In this document: piece after piece, positions 45,878-57,623 of the stretch
Layout of the letters: the number at the start of each line of letters is the position of its first letter
Position numbering within the stretch: the stretch's first letter is position 1
DNA from: Lethocerus indicus
Taxonomy: Eukaryota; Arthropoda; Insecta; Hemiptera; Belostomatidae
DNA: 64,000 bases
NCBI GenBank assembly: GCA_019843655.1
Contig: JACDQD010000107.1
Location: forward strand, 336,501-400,500
Reading direction: 5' to 3'
Program-made: the position numbers and the translations under genes
The notes under the pieces: generated by a model
What the model was told of the DNA's origin: nothing
Databases searched by the model: none
Seen by the model: the letters and a program-made list of their open reading frames with translations, nothing else

Positions 45878-46180
45878 TTACTGTATATAATGGGGTCGGA
45901 CTGAAACGTTCAAATTAACTTTCTCAGAAGTACTCAGGACTTGTTCTGTGCAATTAGGGCAGCGACAACAACGCGGTCGGATCATTTGAATAAAATCCTT
46001 GTCCGGACAATAAATCTCCCGTATCCCGAAAGTTTTCACCGGTTTCTCTCCGTCTCCCTCGGGAACGATCCTGAAACATTGGCCGTCGATAAAGTCCTGC
46101 CATCGTTTCCAATTATCCCGATTAGTCGGTCGGTGTCCAACTCTAAAACTGAAAACGTAGTTCTGATTAACTGGCGCCAT
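45878..46180 (-). CDS. Hypothetical 100-aa Cys-containing protein
   Basis: A complete ATG-to-TAA frame, MAPVNQNYVFSFRVGHRPTN.., has a Trp/Asp-rich middle (NWKRWQDFIDGQCFRIVPEG) and a CCRCPNC cluster near the end. G at +4 suits initiation. Composition is balanced and free of low complexity, unlike most frames nearby. Upstream (46271-46502) is a short TIR element. Not recognised; it may be a single-exon gene, an exon, or an old transposon-encoded remnant. Confidence 0.38.
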   Translation of the reverse strand: MAPVNQNYVFSFRVGHRPTNRDNWKRWQDFIDGQCFRIVPEGDGEKPVKTFGIREIYCPDKDFIQMIRPRCCRCPNCTEQVLSTSEKVNLNVSVRPHYIQ

Positions 46181-46270
46181 CGAAATATTGTAAAAATCGA
46201 GCAGTTTAAATTAATATAAAAACACAGAGACTAAATGCTTCGACCAAATATTAGTTTGTGGGGAAAAATC

Positions 46271-46502
46271 AATTCGTTATTTGCCCGCTAGATGGCATCT
46301 ACTGTCGATACATCTTGTTTTTTTTGTATTTGTCCTTTATCGGGACAAATTTATACTCGCTGAACGGAGTGGAAATTTTCCCCTTCATCTCGGCCACAGG
46401 AACTGAACATCGATCGCAAAAACAGTTTTTAAATTATAAAGTAATTCAATCGCCGAAGTGAACCATCGCCAGCGGTACCATCTAGCGGCCAAATAATGAA
46501 TT
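46271..46502. mobile_element. 232-bp MITE with 25-bp TIRs
   Basis: Left TIR 46271-46295 (AATTCGTTATTTGCCCGCTA..) and right TIR 46478-46502 are reverse complements with two or three mismatches. The interior can be read on the minus strand as MKGKISTPFSEYKFVPIKD before a stop, with a CFCDRC stretch upstream, possibly captured or fossil coding. Confidence 0.65.
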
Positions 46503-47158
46503 GCCCAACCCCCTCGTCGTAATCGTGAAAGTGAATATTTGCACAACAGTTGTGTGTACGTATTCTGAAAGTTTCTTTGTTGTGAGCTACAGTTTAGAAA
46601 TAGAAAATAGACACGTTTGATTGCGTAAATTTTTATTCGGCTAATGACTCTCAGAATAAATCTCTATAATAAAGTTTCAAACCCAACCTAACCGGTCGGA
46701 TTCGATAGTCGGTATATCGAAAACTTATACAGTGCGTATATATATTTTATGTCGTATGTTTTATTTAGCAGGCCGACATTATCCTTGATGTGTGGTCGTG
46801 GATCGGGTTTTATCCTCCGGTAGATCAATTCAAATAGGGCCCCCTCCCCGCCCTTGAATGATACCTGTTTTATACGAAAATCAAAATCGTCTTACGCCTC
46901 CGAATAAGGGATTGGGGGGGACGCCGGCTGGAATTACCCGGTAAACGGAATAGGGGGGGGGGTCGGTTTTACCCCCGTGAAATGAAAAAAAAAAAAAGGG
47001 GAAGAGAGAGAATGTTAAATCAATAAAGGGACAGTGATTAATTCAACACGGGACTACGACGTTGCCCCCTATAATGTGTTAACAAAATTTACTGCACCAA
47101 TAATGGACGAAACACGACAGAAAAATGTCCACTCAAGTACTCAAGTATAAAACTTATA
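46503..47158. other. Gene-free stretch
   Basis: Holds several G- and A-homopolymers (46912-47000); nothing else seen. Confidence 0.45.
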
Positions 47159-47200
47159 GTTTAACATACCTGTTTTGTGGCCTCCGAGGGGTTGGAATAA
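47159..47200 (+). mobile_element. HP terminal fragment
   Basis: Only the asymmetric end remains (GTTTAACATACCTGTTTTG to GGGGTTGGAATA). Confidence 0.8.
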
Positions 47201-47219
47201 GGGGTATAAAACTTATACT

Positions 47220-47425
47220 GGATCTTTTCTGTTTTGCGAATTTGCTTTAAAAGTCGTTTTTTGAACGCGAAAGCGTGGTTCAAAAGTTGTATTTCGACGC
47301 TGAAGATCGGTTTTGAAACTGTTTGTGGCCGTGATAATAGCGGTTTCTCGATGCAAAAACAGTTTTAAAAAATGTTTTCCCGGCGCGAAAATAACGTTAA
47401 AAAGTGGTTTAAAACGTAGATTTTT
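47220..47425. repeat. Degenerate short-period array, related to 38200-38430
   Basis: Units such as GTTTTTTGAACGCGAAA, GTATTTCGACGCTGAA and CGGTTTCTCGATGC. Confidence 0.6.
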
Positions 47426-47480
47426 TCGGTTTCTTGGACCAAAATAAAAATTACAGTAGCGAACCTAGAAACCGGTAATA

Positions 47481-47691
47481 TTAGGTGTACCCAAAAGTAA
47501 TTGACAATTTGATAAGATGTATTCTGGTATTGAGGAGTTCCTCAAGAGGGGAATCGAAAATTTGCCGGAAAAGTGGCGGCGGAGATTTGTCGATAATATC
47601 GGTGAATATATATAGTAGATTAATAAATAAAATTAGTAGAATAAAATTAATTCAAAAGTCAAAATGTCGATTACTTTTGGGTACCCCTAAT
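47481..47691 (+). mobile_element. M1 MITE
   Basis: Full-length termini; the AAAGAAAC/TTTCTTTTTTAGC segment is partly deleted. Confidence 0.9.
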
Positions 47692-48349
47692 ACTAATCAA
47701 AACTTGGGGTATCCTCAGGAGTCCCTCTTGATGAGGGGCTCCTGACACCACATTACAAAATGGAGTGTAATAAAAAATAGAAAATAGAAATTGAATCGTT
47801 AAAAAGTGAATAAAAACGCTCGAATTAGACGATTAAGAAGTGGCTGAAGAAGTAAGTCGTGGGGCTGATTCTCAGGGCTTATCACTCAGTTCGAACAAAC
47901 CCTTTGGAAATTTTTAACGGCCGACGTTGTTGTGTGATTCTGGACGAAAATTGAGTCGGGATAAGATAATTTACTCCTCCAATAATGATAATAACTTTAT
48001 TCTAGAAAATCGTTCCTCGGCCGGATGATTATCCGGTTGACGCATAACTCAGTCGCGTGGCGCAACACCCATTCGGGGTGGGGTTGGCCTCTATTATTAC
48101 TATTACTAGTACGGCGGCAGTTAGCACTAGCACTATAATTACGGGGAACTCCAAACACACACACACACACACACACATAGCCCCGGGGGGTAATTACAAT
48201 CTGACTTTCTTCTAGTTCAAGGCCCCTTCCCCACCTCTCAACCCCCGATATCAGACTACAGTTTACAGCTCGTGTAAGACGTACAAACCTCTGTTGTACA
48301 AATTTGTTTGTAACTCGAGGACCCGTATTGAGCTAGCAGCGTTCGCGCG

Positions 48350-48405
48350 CCGGTCACGACACCCGCCTACTGAAGACGGCGAGCTGCCGAAACCGGTCCA
48401 GTTGG
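48350..48405 (+). mobile_element. HP right-arm ribozyme fragment
   Basis: CTACTGAAGACGGCGAGC then TGCCGAAACCGGTCC; the stem II change keeps GGC/GCC pairing. Confidence 0.7.
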
Positions 48406-48775
48406 TTGTCGTAGGAATATACTGTTTGTTTTTTTCGGTCGATCCGGTGAAATTGAAGCTGTTTCAGAGAAAAGGAAAACGACAGAGGGTAAATCCAAAA
48501 TGGGCCGGAGAGCATCCTCCAATAGTCACGCCGTACAACTTTCGTTTTCCCACTTCGATATCGAACCCCGGTGGGAGAGATCGCACCCGGTTTTACGCCG
48601 ATTCACGGAGCATCCTCCGTGTCTGTAACGCATTACACAGTTTCTGTAATAGATACGGAATTTTTAACAATTACAATCCCCACGAAACCCGTGAACACTT
48701 TCGCAGACCGTCACAATAAGCGGTAACTTTCGGTTCAATTTACCTGTCCAATTTTTAAATAGGCGATTGTAACAG

Positions 48776-48900
48776 TCGGTCTCTTGCTAGACGGGCGGTT
48801 TCGGCCGCCCGCCACAGTCTTCAGTAGCAGTGCAAGTCACTTTGTGGGGGCGGCATCGTGTCTGCACTTCACTGCTGTACTGCAGGTTGTCCGGATTGTC
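48776..48900 (+). mobile_element. HP left-arm fragment
   Basis: GTCTCTTGCTAGACGGGCGG then TTTCGGCCGCC and CAGTCTTCAGTAGC; it is cut by the M1 MITE that begins at 48914. Confidence 0.7.
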
Positions 48901-48913
48901 GCCAATATATATA

Positions 48914-49138
48914 TTAGGTGTACACAAAAGTAATCGACAATTCGATAAGATCTATTTTGGTCTTGAGGAGTTCCTCAAGAGAGAGGGGGGAATCGAAAAT
49001 TTGCCGGAAAAGTGGCCGGAGAGTTGTTGATAGATAATATCGGTGAATATACAGTAGATTAATAATTGAAATTTCTTTTTTAGCAAAATAAAATGAATTC
49101 CAAAGTCAAAATGTCGATCACTTTTGGGCAGCCCTAAT
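48914..49138 (+). mobile_element. M1 MITE, partner of the segmental duplication
   Basis: Full length with a GAGAGAGGGGGG expansion; the following 200 bp match 35014-35225. Confidence 0.92.
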
Positions 49139-49338
49139 AATTAAATTCGAATTCAGGTTTCGGGGTGATATATTTCCTTCGAAACTGCCGGCGGAGCGAA
49201 AAAAAGCGGAAAAACCGCTAGAAAACGGTTATTCGAAGGAAAAACAAAATTTGGCTTAACTTCGGCAATGAACCGGACGTTTGTGAAAGCACAGTTTCGT
49301 CGTTTGTCGTGCTGCGATTTTTGAACGACTCAGCGGCA

Positions 49339-49343
<5 letters not shown>
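48914..49343. repeat. Segmental duplication, copy B
   Basis: Partner of 34795-35225. Left flanks differ exactly at the MITE edge; the right flank here turns into (TA)n. Confidence 0.92.
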
Positions 49344-49374
<31 letters not shown>

Positions 49375-50230
49375 GCATAAGGGACCCCCGCTACTGAAGA
49401 CGTAGAATTTTGTCTAATAAATAATTTCAGTTCAAAAAGCACCGCCGGAATTGTAGAGCGTATTTTACACTCGACTGCTCGGCGAGGTTCGATTTGCGCG
49501 ATATCATTCGGGCAATTTTACAAAAGTCCCGACGAGATATCGAATTCGAGTCTACCAACGCGGTCTTGTAAGATTCCCGCGGTATAATTGCTGTCCGTTC
49601 CCGCTATTGGAAGGGGATCGGTATTTTATGACCCGGGGAAGAGGAAACGGTGCCGATACCGTGCGGTACAATCGTGGTCTCCGGGCGGAAAGACGATGCC
49701 ACGTCCAATTAATTGTACAACTGGCACAATTTACGTTTGTATCCGCCTACGAATGGAACGGCCTTTTTTCGTGTATTAACAAACAGTGGGGCAATTTCAG
49801 AGGAGGAAGGAAGAGTTCTCACGAGGCCGACGCCATCACCGTCATCATTAGCGGCTTCACTTTCTGTACGAATAACACTTTCTCTGAAATACCTATTTCT
49901 CTATTTGAATCGGTTCTTTTTTTTTTTTTTAAATTATATTTATTCCCACTGAAATTTCGACAACGCCAATGTACTTGTCGGCACAAAATGACTGAGTGAG
50001 TAAGCGCCGTGTTCACAACACAATCTACAAATAATACTCTATTTTGAGTCAAAACTATAATTTTTTTTTTTAATTAATCAAAAAGTAACACATCATCGGC
50101 TGGATTGTTTTACCGAGTGAACCGAACAAAATTAAAAAAAAATTTGTTCAGGTATTGCAAATTAATGGTATATTTACAAGGTATCTCTACAATTGTAAAT
50201 CAGTTTGTACATTATTTTGTACATTAGTTT

Positions 50231-50462
50231 TTAACCCTCTACGGGCCTAATTTTTATTTCAAATCCAAAAAATTGGCGGAACGAAAAATCAGCAATTATA
50301 AACCTATATATGGGAATGAAAAAAAAATTAATATTGATATTGGTCGTCTTGAGGTCTTAAGGTTTATGCGCCGTCTCAAGAAAAAAGCCAAATTACTTTG
50401 GTACCAAAAATTATTTGGTAAAATATCGATAAATTGAAATGTGACCTGAAAGTCCCACTTTT
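50231..50462 (+). mobile_element. P1 MITE abutting the satellite block
   Basis: TTAACCCTCTACGGGCCTAA at the left; at its right end the sequence passes from GACCTGAAAGTCCCAC directly into satellite-like TTTTGGGCCGAATTTGCG. Confidence 0.72.
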
Positions 50463-50610
50463 GGGCCGAATTTGCGACTAAAAACCCCATTTATGGGCCA
50501 ATTTTGCGCCTAAAAACCGTATTTTAGAGTCGATTTGGCGCATAGAAACTGCATTTTCGGGGCCGATGGTGTGCCTAAAAACAGCATTTTTAGGCCGACT
50601 TACGCCCATG
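50463..50610 (-). repeat. Satellite SatA, short stretch in 'minus' polarity
   Basis: Units read as GGGCCAATTTTGCGCCTAAA and GCATTTTCGGGGCCGA, the same polarity as the array at 56240-57615. It is followed by a fragment of the 103-bp satellite (TGGAATATGGGATCGATTC, 50615-50633). Confidence 0.85.
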
Positions 50611-50634
50611 TGTGGAATATGGGATCGATTCAAG

Positions 50635-51430
50635 CGCAAAATCAGGCGCTAAAAATGGGGTTTTTAGTCCTAAAATTTGGGGTTTCCGGCGCAAAATCGG
50701 CCCAAAAATGCGGTTTTTAGGCGCAAAATCGGCCCAAAAATTCTGTTTTTAGACGCAAAATCGGCCAAGAAATGGGGTTTTTAGTTCTAAAATTTGTGGT
50801 TTTAGGTAAAATCGGCTGAAAAACGGGGTTTTTAGGTGCAAAATCAGTCCAAAATAGCGGTTTTTAGGCGCAAAGTCCGCTCAAAAATGCCGTTTTTATG
50901 TACAAATTCAGCTCAGGATTTCGAGCGCAAAATTGACCAAAAAATAGGGTTTTTAGGCGCAATATTGGTCCGAAAATGCGGTTTTAGGTGCAAAAGCAGC
51001 TCAAAAATGGGGTTTTTAGGCTCAAAATCGGCCCAAGAATTCCGTTTCTAGGTACAAAATTCGGCTCTAAAATTCGATTTATAGGCCGAAAAATGGGCGA
51101 TTTTGGCGCAAAATCGACACAACAATAAGCTCTTTAGGCGCAAAATTGGTCCAAAACTGCGGCTTTTAGGTGTGAAATCAGTTAAAAATGGGGTTTTTAT
51201 GCAAATCGAGACAAAAATTCCGTTTTTAGGTGCAAATAGGACCTAAAATGCGGTTTTTTGGCCCACAAATGGGGTTTTGATGGATAAAATCGGCCCAAAA
51301 ATTGGGTTTTTAGGCGCAAAATCGGGTCAAATATGCCGGTTTTAGGTACAAAATCGGCCCAAAAATAGGGTTATATGCGCCAAATCGACTCTAAAATACG
51401 GTTTTTAGGTGCAAAATCACCTAAAAAATG
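50635..51430 (+). repeat. SatA, old degenerate ~32-bp-period array
   Basis: Units such as GGCGCAAAATCGGCCCAAAA followed by ATGCGGTTTTTA, about 32 bp, with many substitutions and length changes. Confidence 0.88.
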
Positions 51431-54400
51431 GGATTTTTAGACGCAAAATTGGCCCAAAATGCGGTTTTAGGCTAAAATATGGCAAAATTTTTAGACGCAA
51501 AATTGGCCCAAAATGCGGTTTTAGGCTAAAATATGGCATTTTAGACGCAAAATTAGCCCAAAATGCGGTTTTAGGCTAAAATATGGCATTTTAGACGCAA
51601 AATTGGCCCAAAATTTTTAGGCCCAAAATATGGCATTTTAGACGCAAAATTGGCCCAAATATGTTTTTAGGCCCAAAAATGGCATTTTTAGACGCAAAAT
51701 TGGCCCAAAATGCGGTTTTTAGGCCAAAAAATGGCATTTTTAGACGCAAAATTGGCCCAAAAATGCGGTTTTTAGGCTAAAATATGGCATTTTTAGACGC
51801 AAAATTGGCCCAAAATGCGGTTTTTAGGCTAAAATATGGCATTTTTAGACGCAAAATTGGCCCAAAATGCGGTTTTTAGGCCAAAAAATGGCATTTTTAG
51901 ACGCAAAATTGGCCCAAAAATGCGGTTTTTAGGCTAAAATATGGCATTTTTAGACGCAAAATTGGCCCAAAATGAGGTTTTTAGGCCCAAAAATGGCATT
52001 TTTAGACGCAAAATTGGCCCGAAAATGCGGTTTTTAGGCCAAAAATGGCATTTTTAGACGCAAAATTGGCCCAAAATGCGGTTTTTAGGCCAAAAAATGG
52101 CATTTTAGACGCAAAATTGGCCCAAAATGCGGTTTTAGGCCAAAATATGGCATTTTAGACGCAAAATTGGCCAAAATGAAAATGCGGTTTAGGCTAAAAA
52201 TGGCATTTTAGACGCAAAATTGGCCTTAAATGCGGTTTTAGGCCAAAAATGGCATTTTAGACGCAAAATTGGCCTGAAAATGCGGTTTTAGGCTAGGCAT
52301 TTTTAGACGCAAAATTGGCCCTAAAATGCGGTTTTATACTAAAATATGGCATTTTAGACGCAAAATTGGCCCAAAATGCGGTTTTAGGCCAAAAATGGCA
52401 TTTTAGACGCAAAATTGGCCCTAAAATGCGGTTTTAGGCTAAAATATGGCATTTTAGACGCAAAATTGGCCTAAAATGAGGTTTTAGGCCCAAAATGGCA
52501 TTTTAGACGCAAAATTGGCCCTAAAATGCGGTTTTTAGGCCAAAAATGGCATTTTAGACGCAAAATTGGCCCTAAAATGCGGTTTTAGGCCCAAAATATG
52601 GCATTTTAGACGCAAAATTGGCCAAAATGCGGTTTTTAGGCTAAAATGGCATTTTAGACGCAAAATTGCCTAAAATGCGGTTTTAGGCCAAAAATGGCAT
52701 TTTAGACGCAAAATTGGCCCAAAATGCGGTTTTAGGCCAAAAATGGCATTTTAGACGCAAAATTAGCCCAAAATGCGGTTTTAGGCCAACGCAAAATATG
52801 GCATTTTTAGACGCAAAATTAGGCTGAAAATGCAGTTTTATAAAATAATGGCATTTTTAGACGCAAAATTGCCCAAAATGCGGTTTTAGGCTAAAATATG
52901 GCAAAATTTTTAGACGCAAAATTTAAAATGAGTTTTAGGCCAAAAATGGCATTTTTAAAATGACGCAAAATGCCCAAAATGGCATTTTTTAGCGGTTTTT
53001 TTACCAAAAATGGCATTTTTAGACGCAAAATTGGCCAAAATTACTGCATTAAATGCGGTTTTAAATGGCTAAAAATGGCATTTTTAAAATGACGCAAAAT
53101 TAAAATGCCTAAAAAATGCGTCTAAAATGTTTTAAAAAAAATGGCATTTTTAGACGCAAAATTTTTAGGCCTAAAATTTTGCGGTTTTAGGCCAAAAATG
53201 GCATTTTTAGACGCAAAATTGGCCAAAATGCGGTTTTAAATGGCCCAAAAATGGCAATTTTTAGGCACGCAAAATTGGCCTAAAATGCGGTTTTTTTAGG
53301 CCAAAAAATGGCATTTTAGACGCAAAATTGGCCCAAAAATTTTTAGACGCCAAAATAAAATTTTTAGGCCCAAAATGCGGTTTTTAGGCCCAAAAATATG
53401 GCATTTTAGACGCAAAATTGGCCCAAAAATGCGGTTTTATAGGCAAAATTTTTAGACAAAATTGGAAAATGCGGTTTTAAAAATGGCATTTTAGACGCAA
53501 AATTGGCCCAAAATATTTTAGGCTAAAATGGCATTTTTAGACGCAAAATTAAAATAAAATGCGCATTTTAGGCCAAAAAAATGGCATTTTTAGATTTTAG
53601 ACGCAAAATTGGCCCAAAAATGCGGTTTTAGGCTAAAATATGGCATTTTAGACGCAAAATTGGCGGTAAAATTTTAGGCCCAAAAATGGCATTTTTAGAC
53701 GCAAAATTGGCCCAAAATGCGGTTTTAGGCCAAAAATGGCATTTTAGACGCAAAATTGGCCCAAAATGCGGTTTTAGGCCCAAAAAATGGCATTTTTAGA
53801 CGCAAAATTGGCCCGAAAATGCGGTTTTTAGGCCCAAAAATGGCATTTTTAGACGCAAAATTGGCCCAAAAATGCGGTTTTTAGGCCAAAATATGGCATT
53901 TTTAGACGCAAAATTGGCCCGAAAATGCGGTTTTTAGGCCAAAAATGGCATTTTTAGACGCAAAATTGGCCCAAAATGCGGTTTTTATACCAAAAATGGC
54001 ATTTTTAGACGCAAAATTGGCCCAAAATGCGGTTTTTAGGCCAAAAAATGGCATTTTTAGACGCAAAATTGGCCCAAAAATGCGGTTTTTAGGCCAAAAA
54101 TGGCATTTTTAGACGCAAAATTGGCCCTAAAATGCGGTTTTTAGGCCCAAAAATGGCATTTTTAGACGCAAAATTGGCCCAAAAATGCGGTTTTTAGGCC
54201 AAAATATGGCATTTTTAGACGCAAAATTGGCCCAAAATGCGGTTTTTAGGCTAAAAATGGCATTTTTAGACGCAAAATTGGCCCGAAAATGCGGTTTTTA
54301 GGCTAAAATATGGCATTTTTAGACGCAAAATTGGCCCGAAAATGCGGTTTTTATGCTAAAATATGGCATTTTTAGACGCAAAATTAGCCCTAAAATGCGG

Positions 54401-54590
54401 TTTTTAGGCCAAAAAATGGCATTTTTAGACGCAAAATTGGCCCCAAAATGCGGTTTTTAGGCCCAAAAATGGCATTTTTAGACGCAAAATTGAAAATTTT
54501 TAAAAAATGGCATTTTAGACGCACCCTAAAATGCCGTTTTAGGCCAAAATCGCAAAATTAAAATGCAAAATATTTATTTTAGGGCAAAAT
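51430..54590 (+). repeat. SatA, homogenised ~48-53-bp array (about 60 units)
   Basis: The unit is the 32-mer (GACGCAAAATTGGCCCAAAA..) plus about 20 bp (GGCCAAAAAATGGCATTTTTA), measured as 52-53 bp between units at 51741, 51794, 51846 and 51898. The part around 52.9-53.6 kb is scrambled. Confidence 0.95.
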
Positions 54591-54599
54591 TGGCTCAAA

Positions 54600-56235
54600 A
54601 ATGGGGGCAATATGGGATCGATCTGCGAAAATGAAAATAAATTTTCGATTTTCAACCCGCCGTTTTCAGGGGCAAAACTCACTTTGGGACACTTGTGGGT
54701 GGAATATGGGATCGATCTGCGAAAATTTTCGAAAACCTAAATTTTCGATTTTCAACCCGCCGTTTCAGGGGCAAGTGTAACTCACTTTGGGACACTTGTG
54801 GGTGGAATATGGGATCGATCTGGAAAATTTTCGAAAACCTAAATTTTCGATTTTCAACCCGCCGTTTCAGGGGCAAGTGTAACTCACTTTGGGACACTTG
54901 TGGGTGGAATATGGGATCGATCTGCGAAAATTTTCGAAAACCTAAATTTTCGATTTTCAACCCGCCGTTTCAGGGGCAAGTGTAACTCACTTTGGGACAC
55001 TTGTGGGTGGAATATGGGATCGATCTGGGAAAATTTTCGAAAAACCTAAATTTTCGATTTTCAACCCGCCGTTTCAGGGGCAAGTGTAACTCACTTTGGG
55101 ACACTTGTGGGTGGAATATGGGATCGATCTGGGAAAATTTTCGAAAAACCTAAATTTTCGATTTTCAACCCGCCGTTTCAGGGGCAAGTGTAACTCACTT
55201 TGGGACACTTGTGGGTGGAATATGGGATCGATCTGGGAAAATTTTCGAAAATCTAAATTTTCGATTTTCAACCCGCCGTTTCAGGGGCAAGTGTAACTCA
55301 CTTTGGGACACTTGTGGGTGGAATATGGGATCGATCTGGGAAAATTTTCGAAAAACCTAAATTTTCGATTTTCAACCCGCCGTTTCAGGGGCAAGTGTAA
55401 CTCACTTTGGGACACTTGTGGGTGGAATATGGGATCGATCTGAGAAAATTTTCGAAAAACCTAAATTTTCGATTTTCAACCCGTCGTTTCAGGGGCAAGT
55501 GTAACTCACTTTGGGACACTTGTGGGTGGAATATGGGATCGATCTGGGAAAATTTTCGAAAAACCTAAATTTTCGATTTTCAACCCGTCGTTTCAGGGGC
55601 AAGTGTAACTCACTTTGGGACACTTGTGGGTGGAATATGGGATCGATCTGGGAAAATTTTCGAAAAACCTAAATTTTCGATTTTCAACCCGTCGTTTCAG
55701 GGGCAAGTGTAACTCACTTTGGGACACTTGTGGGTGGAATATGGGATCGATCTGGGAAAATTTTCGAAAAACCTAAATTTTCGATTTTCAACCCGTCGTT
55801 TCAGGGGCAAGTGTAACTCACTTTGGGACACTTGTGGGTGGAATATGGGATCGATCTGGGAAAATTTTCGAAAAACCTAAATTTTCGATTTTCAACCCGT
55901 CGTTTCAGGGGCAAGTGTAACTCACTTTGGGACACTTGTGGGTGGAATATGGGATCGATCTGGGAAAATTTTCGAAAAACCTAAATTTTCGATTTTCAAC
56001 CCGTCGTTTCAGGGGCAAGTGTAACTCACTTTGGGACACTTGTGGGTGGAATATGGGATCGATCTGGGAAAATTTTCGAAAAACCTAAATTTTCGATTTT
56101 CATTTCAGGGGCAAGTGTAACTCACTTTGGGACACTTTGCGATCTGGGAAAATTTTCGAAAACCTAAATTTTCGATTTTCAAAAAAACTTTTGGGACACT
56201 TGCGATCTGGGAAAATTTTCGAAAAACCTAAATTT
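54600..56235 (+). repeat. SatB, 103-104-bp tandem array (~14 full and 2-3 deleted units)
   Basis: TGGAATATGGGATCGATC recurs with starts near 54701, 54804, 54906, 55009, 55113, 55217 and 55320. Each unit includes AACTCACTTTGGGACACTTG and TTTTCGATTTTCAACCCG. Early units read CCGCCG, later ones CCGTCG. The last units, after 56100, are deleted. Confidence 0.97.
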
Positions 56236-56239
56236 TTTT

Positions 56240-57615
56240 TTTCGCCTAAAACGGCATTTTAATTTTGCCACTAAAATCATTTTTAGCTGATTTTGCTCCT
56301 AAAACCGCATTTTTAAGCTGGCCACTTTTCCGTGTAAAAACCGCATTTGGGCCGATTTTGCGCCTAAGAACCGAATTTTTGGGGCAATTTGGCACCTAAA
56401 AACCCCATTTTTGGCCAAAAAACAGCATTTTAGAGCCGATTATGTGCCCAAAAAGACAATTTCGGGCCCATTTTGCGCCTAAGAAACATATTTTTTAGCC
56501 GATTTCGCGCCTAAAAACAGCCTTTTGAAGTCCATTTTGCGCCTAAAAACCGCATTTTTGTGCCGAGTTTGCGCTTAAAAACCACCTTTTTGGGCCAAGA
56601 AACCAAATTTCAGAGCCGTCTTTGTACCATAAACGGTATTTCTGAGCCAATTTTGCACCTATGTCCGCACCTTGGTCCTAAAAACATTGTTTTAGAGCAA
56701 ATTTTACTGCATTTTTGGTCCGATTTTGCGTCTAAAAATGCCAATTTCTCGCCTAAAAACCCCATTTTTGAGCGTAAAAACCCCATTTTTTGGCCGATTT
56801 TGTGCCTAAATACCTCATTTTTGACCCGATGTTTCATTTTGCGTCTAAAAATGTCGTTTTTGGGCCTAAAAACCGCATTTTGGACCAATTTTGCGTCTAA
56901 AAATGCCATTTTTGGGCCTAAAAACCTCATTTTAGGGCCAATTTTGCGTCTAAAAATGCTATTTTTTGGCCTAAAAACCGCATTTTCGGGCCAATTTTGC
57001 GTCTAAAAATGCCATTTTTGGGCCTAAAAACCGCATTTTCGGGCCAATTTTGCGTCTAAAAATGCCATATTTTGGCCTAAAAACCGCATTTTAGGGCCAA
57101 TTTTGCGTCTAAAAATGCCATTTTTGGGCCTAAAAACCTCATTTTAGGGCCAATTTTGCGTCTAAAAATGCCATTTTTGGGCCTAAAAACCGCATTTTCG
57201 GGCCAATTTTGCGTCTAAAAATGCCATATTTTAGCCTAAAATCCGCATTTTGGGCCAATTTTGCGTCTAAAAATGCCATATTTTAGCCTAAAAACCGCAT
57301 TTTGGGCCAATTTTGCGTCTAAAAATGCCATTTTTGGGCCTGAAAACCGCTTTTTAGAGCTAATTTTGCGCTTAAAAATGGCATTTTCGGGCCGATTTTG
57401 TGCCTTAAAATTGCTTTTTTGGGTCGATATTGTGCCTAAAAACCACATTTTTGGGCCAAAAAACCGAATTTAGAGCCGATTTCGTGACTAAACGGCTTTT
57501 TTTGGCCGATTTTGTGCCTGAAAACCCCGTTTTTGAGCCGATTTTTCACCTAAATCCGCATTTTTGGGCCCAAAAACAGCGTTTTGGAGCCAATTTTGCG
57601 CCCAAAAACGGTATC
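56240..57615 (-). repeat. SatA in inverted polarity
   Basis: Units are the reverse complement of the left array (TTTTGCGTCTAAAAATGCC, CCTAAAAACCGCATTTT). The core, about 56860-57340, is homogeneous; the edges are degenerate. Confidence 0.95.
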
Positions 57616-57623
57616 TTTAGACA

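Noticed and set aside
48440..48720. Plus-strand exon after TGTTTCAG
   Set aside because: Two phases are open at once and neither resembles a known protein; an HP fragment lies directly upstream.
49607..49999. 130-residue plus-strand frame
   Set aside because: Ends in a poly-T-derived Phe run, with no recognisable motif or splice evidence.
54679..55296. Repeated ~35-residue frames in SatB
   Set aside because: The 103-bp unit is not a multiple of three, and frames break at each length change.
56560..57006. 148-residue frame in the satellite block
   Set aside because: Repeats every satellite unit; both polarities give similar frames, so it is satellite-encoded noise.
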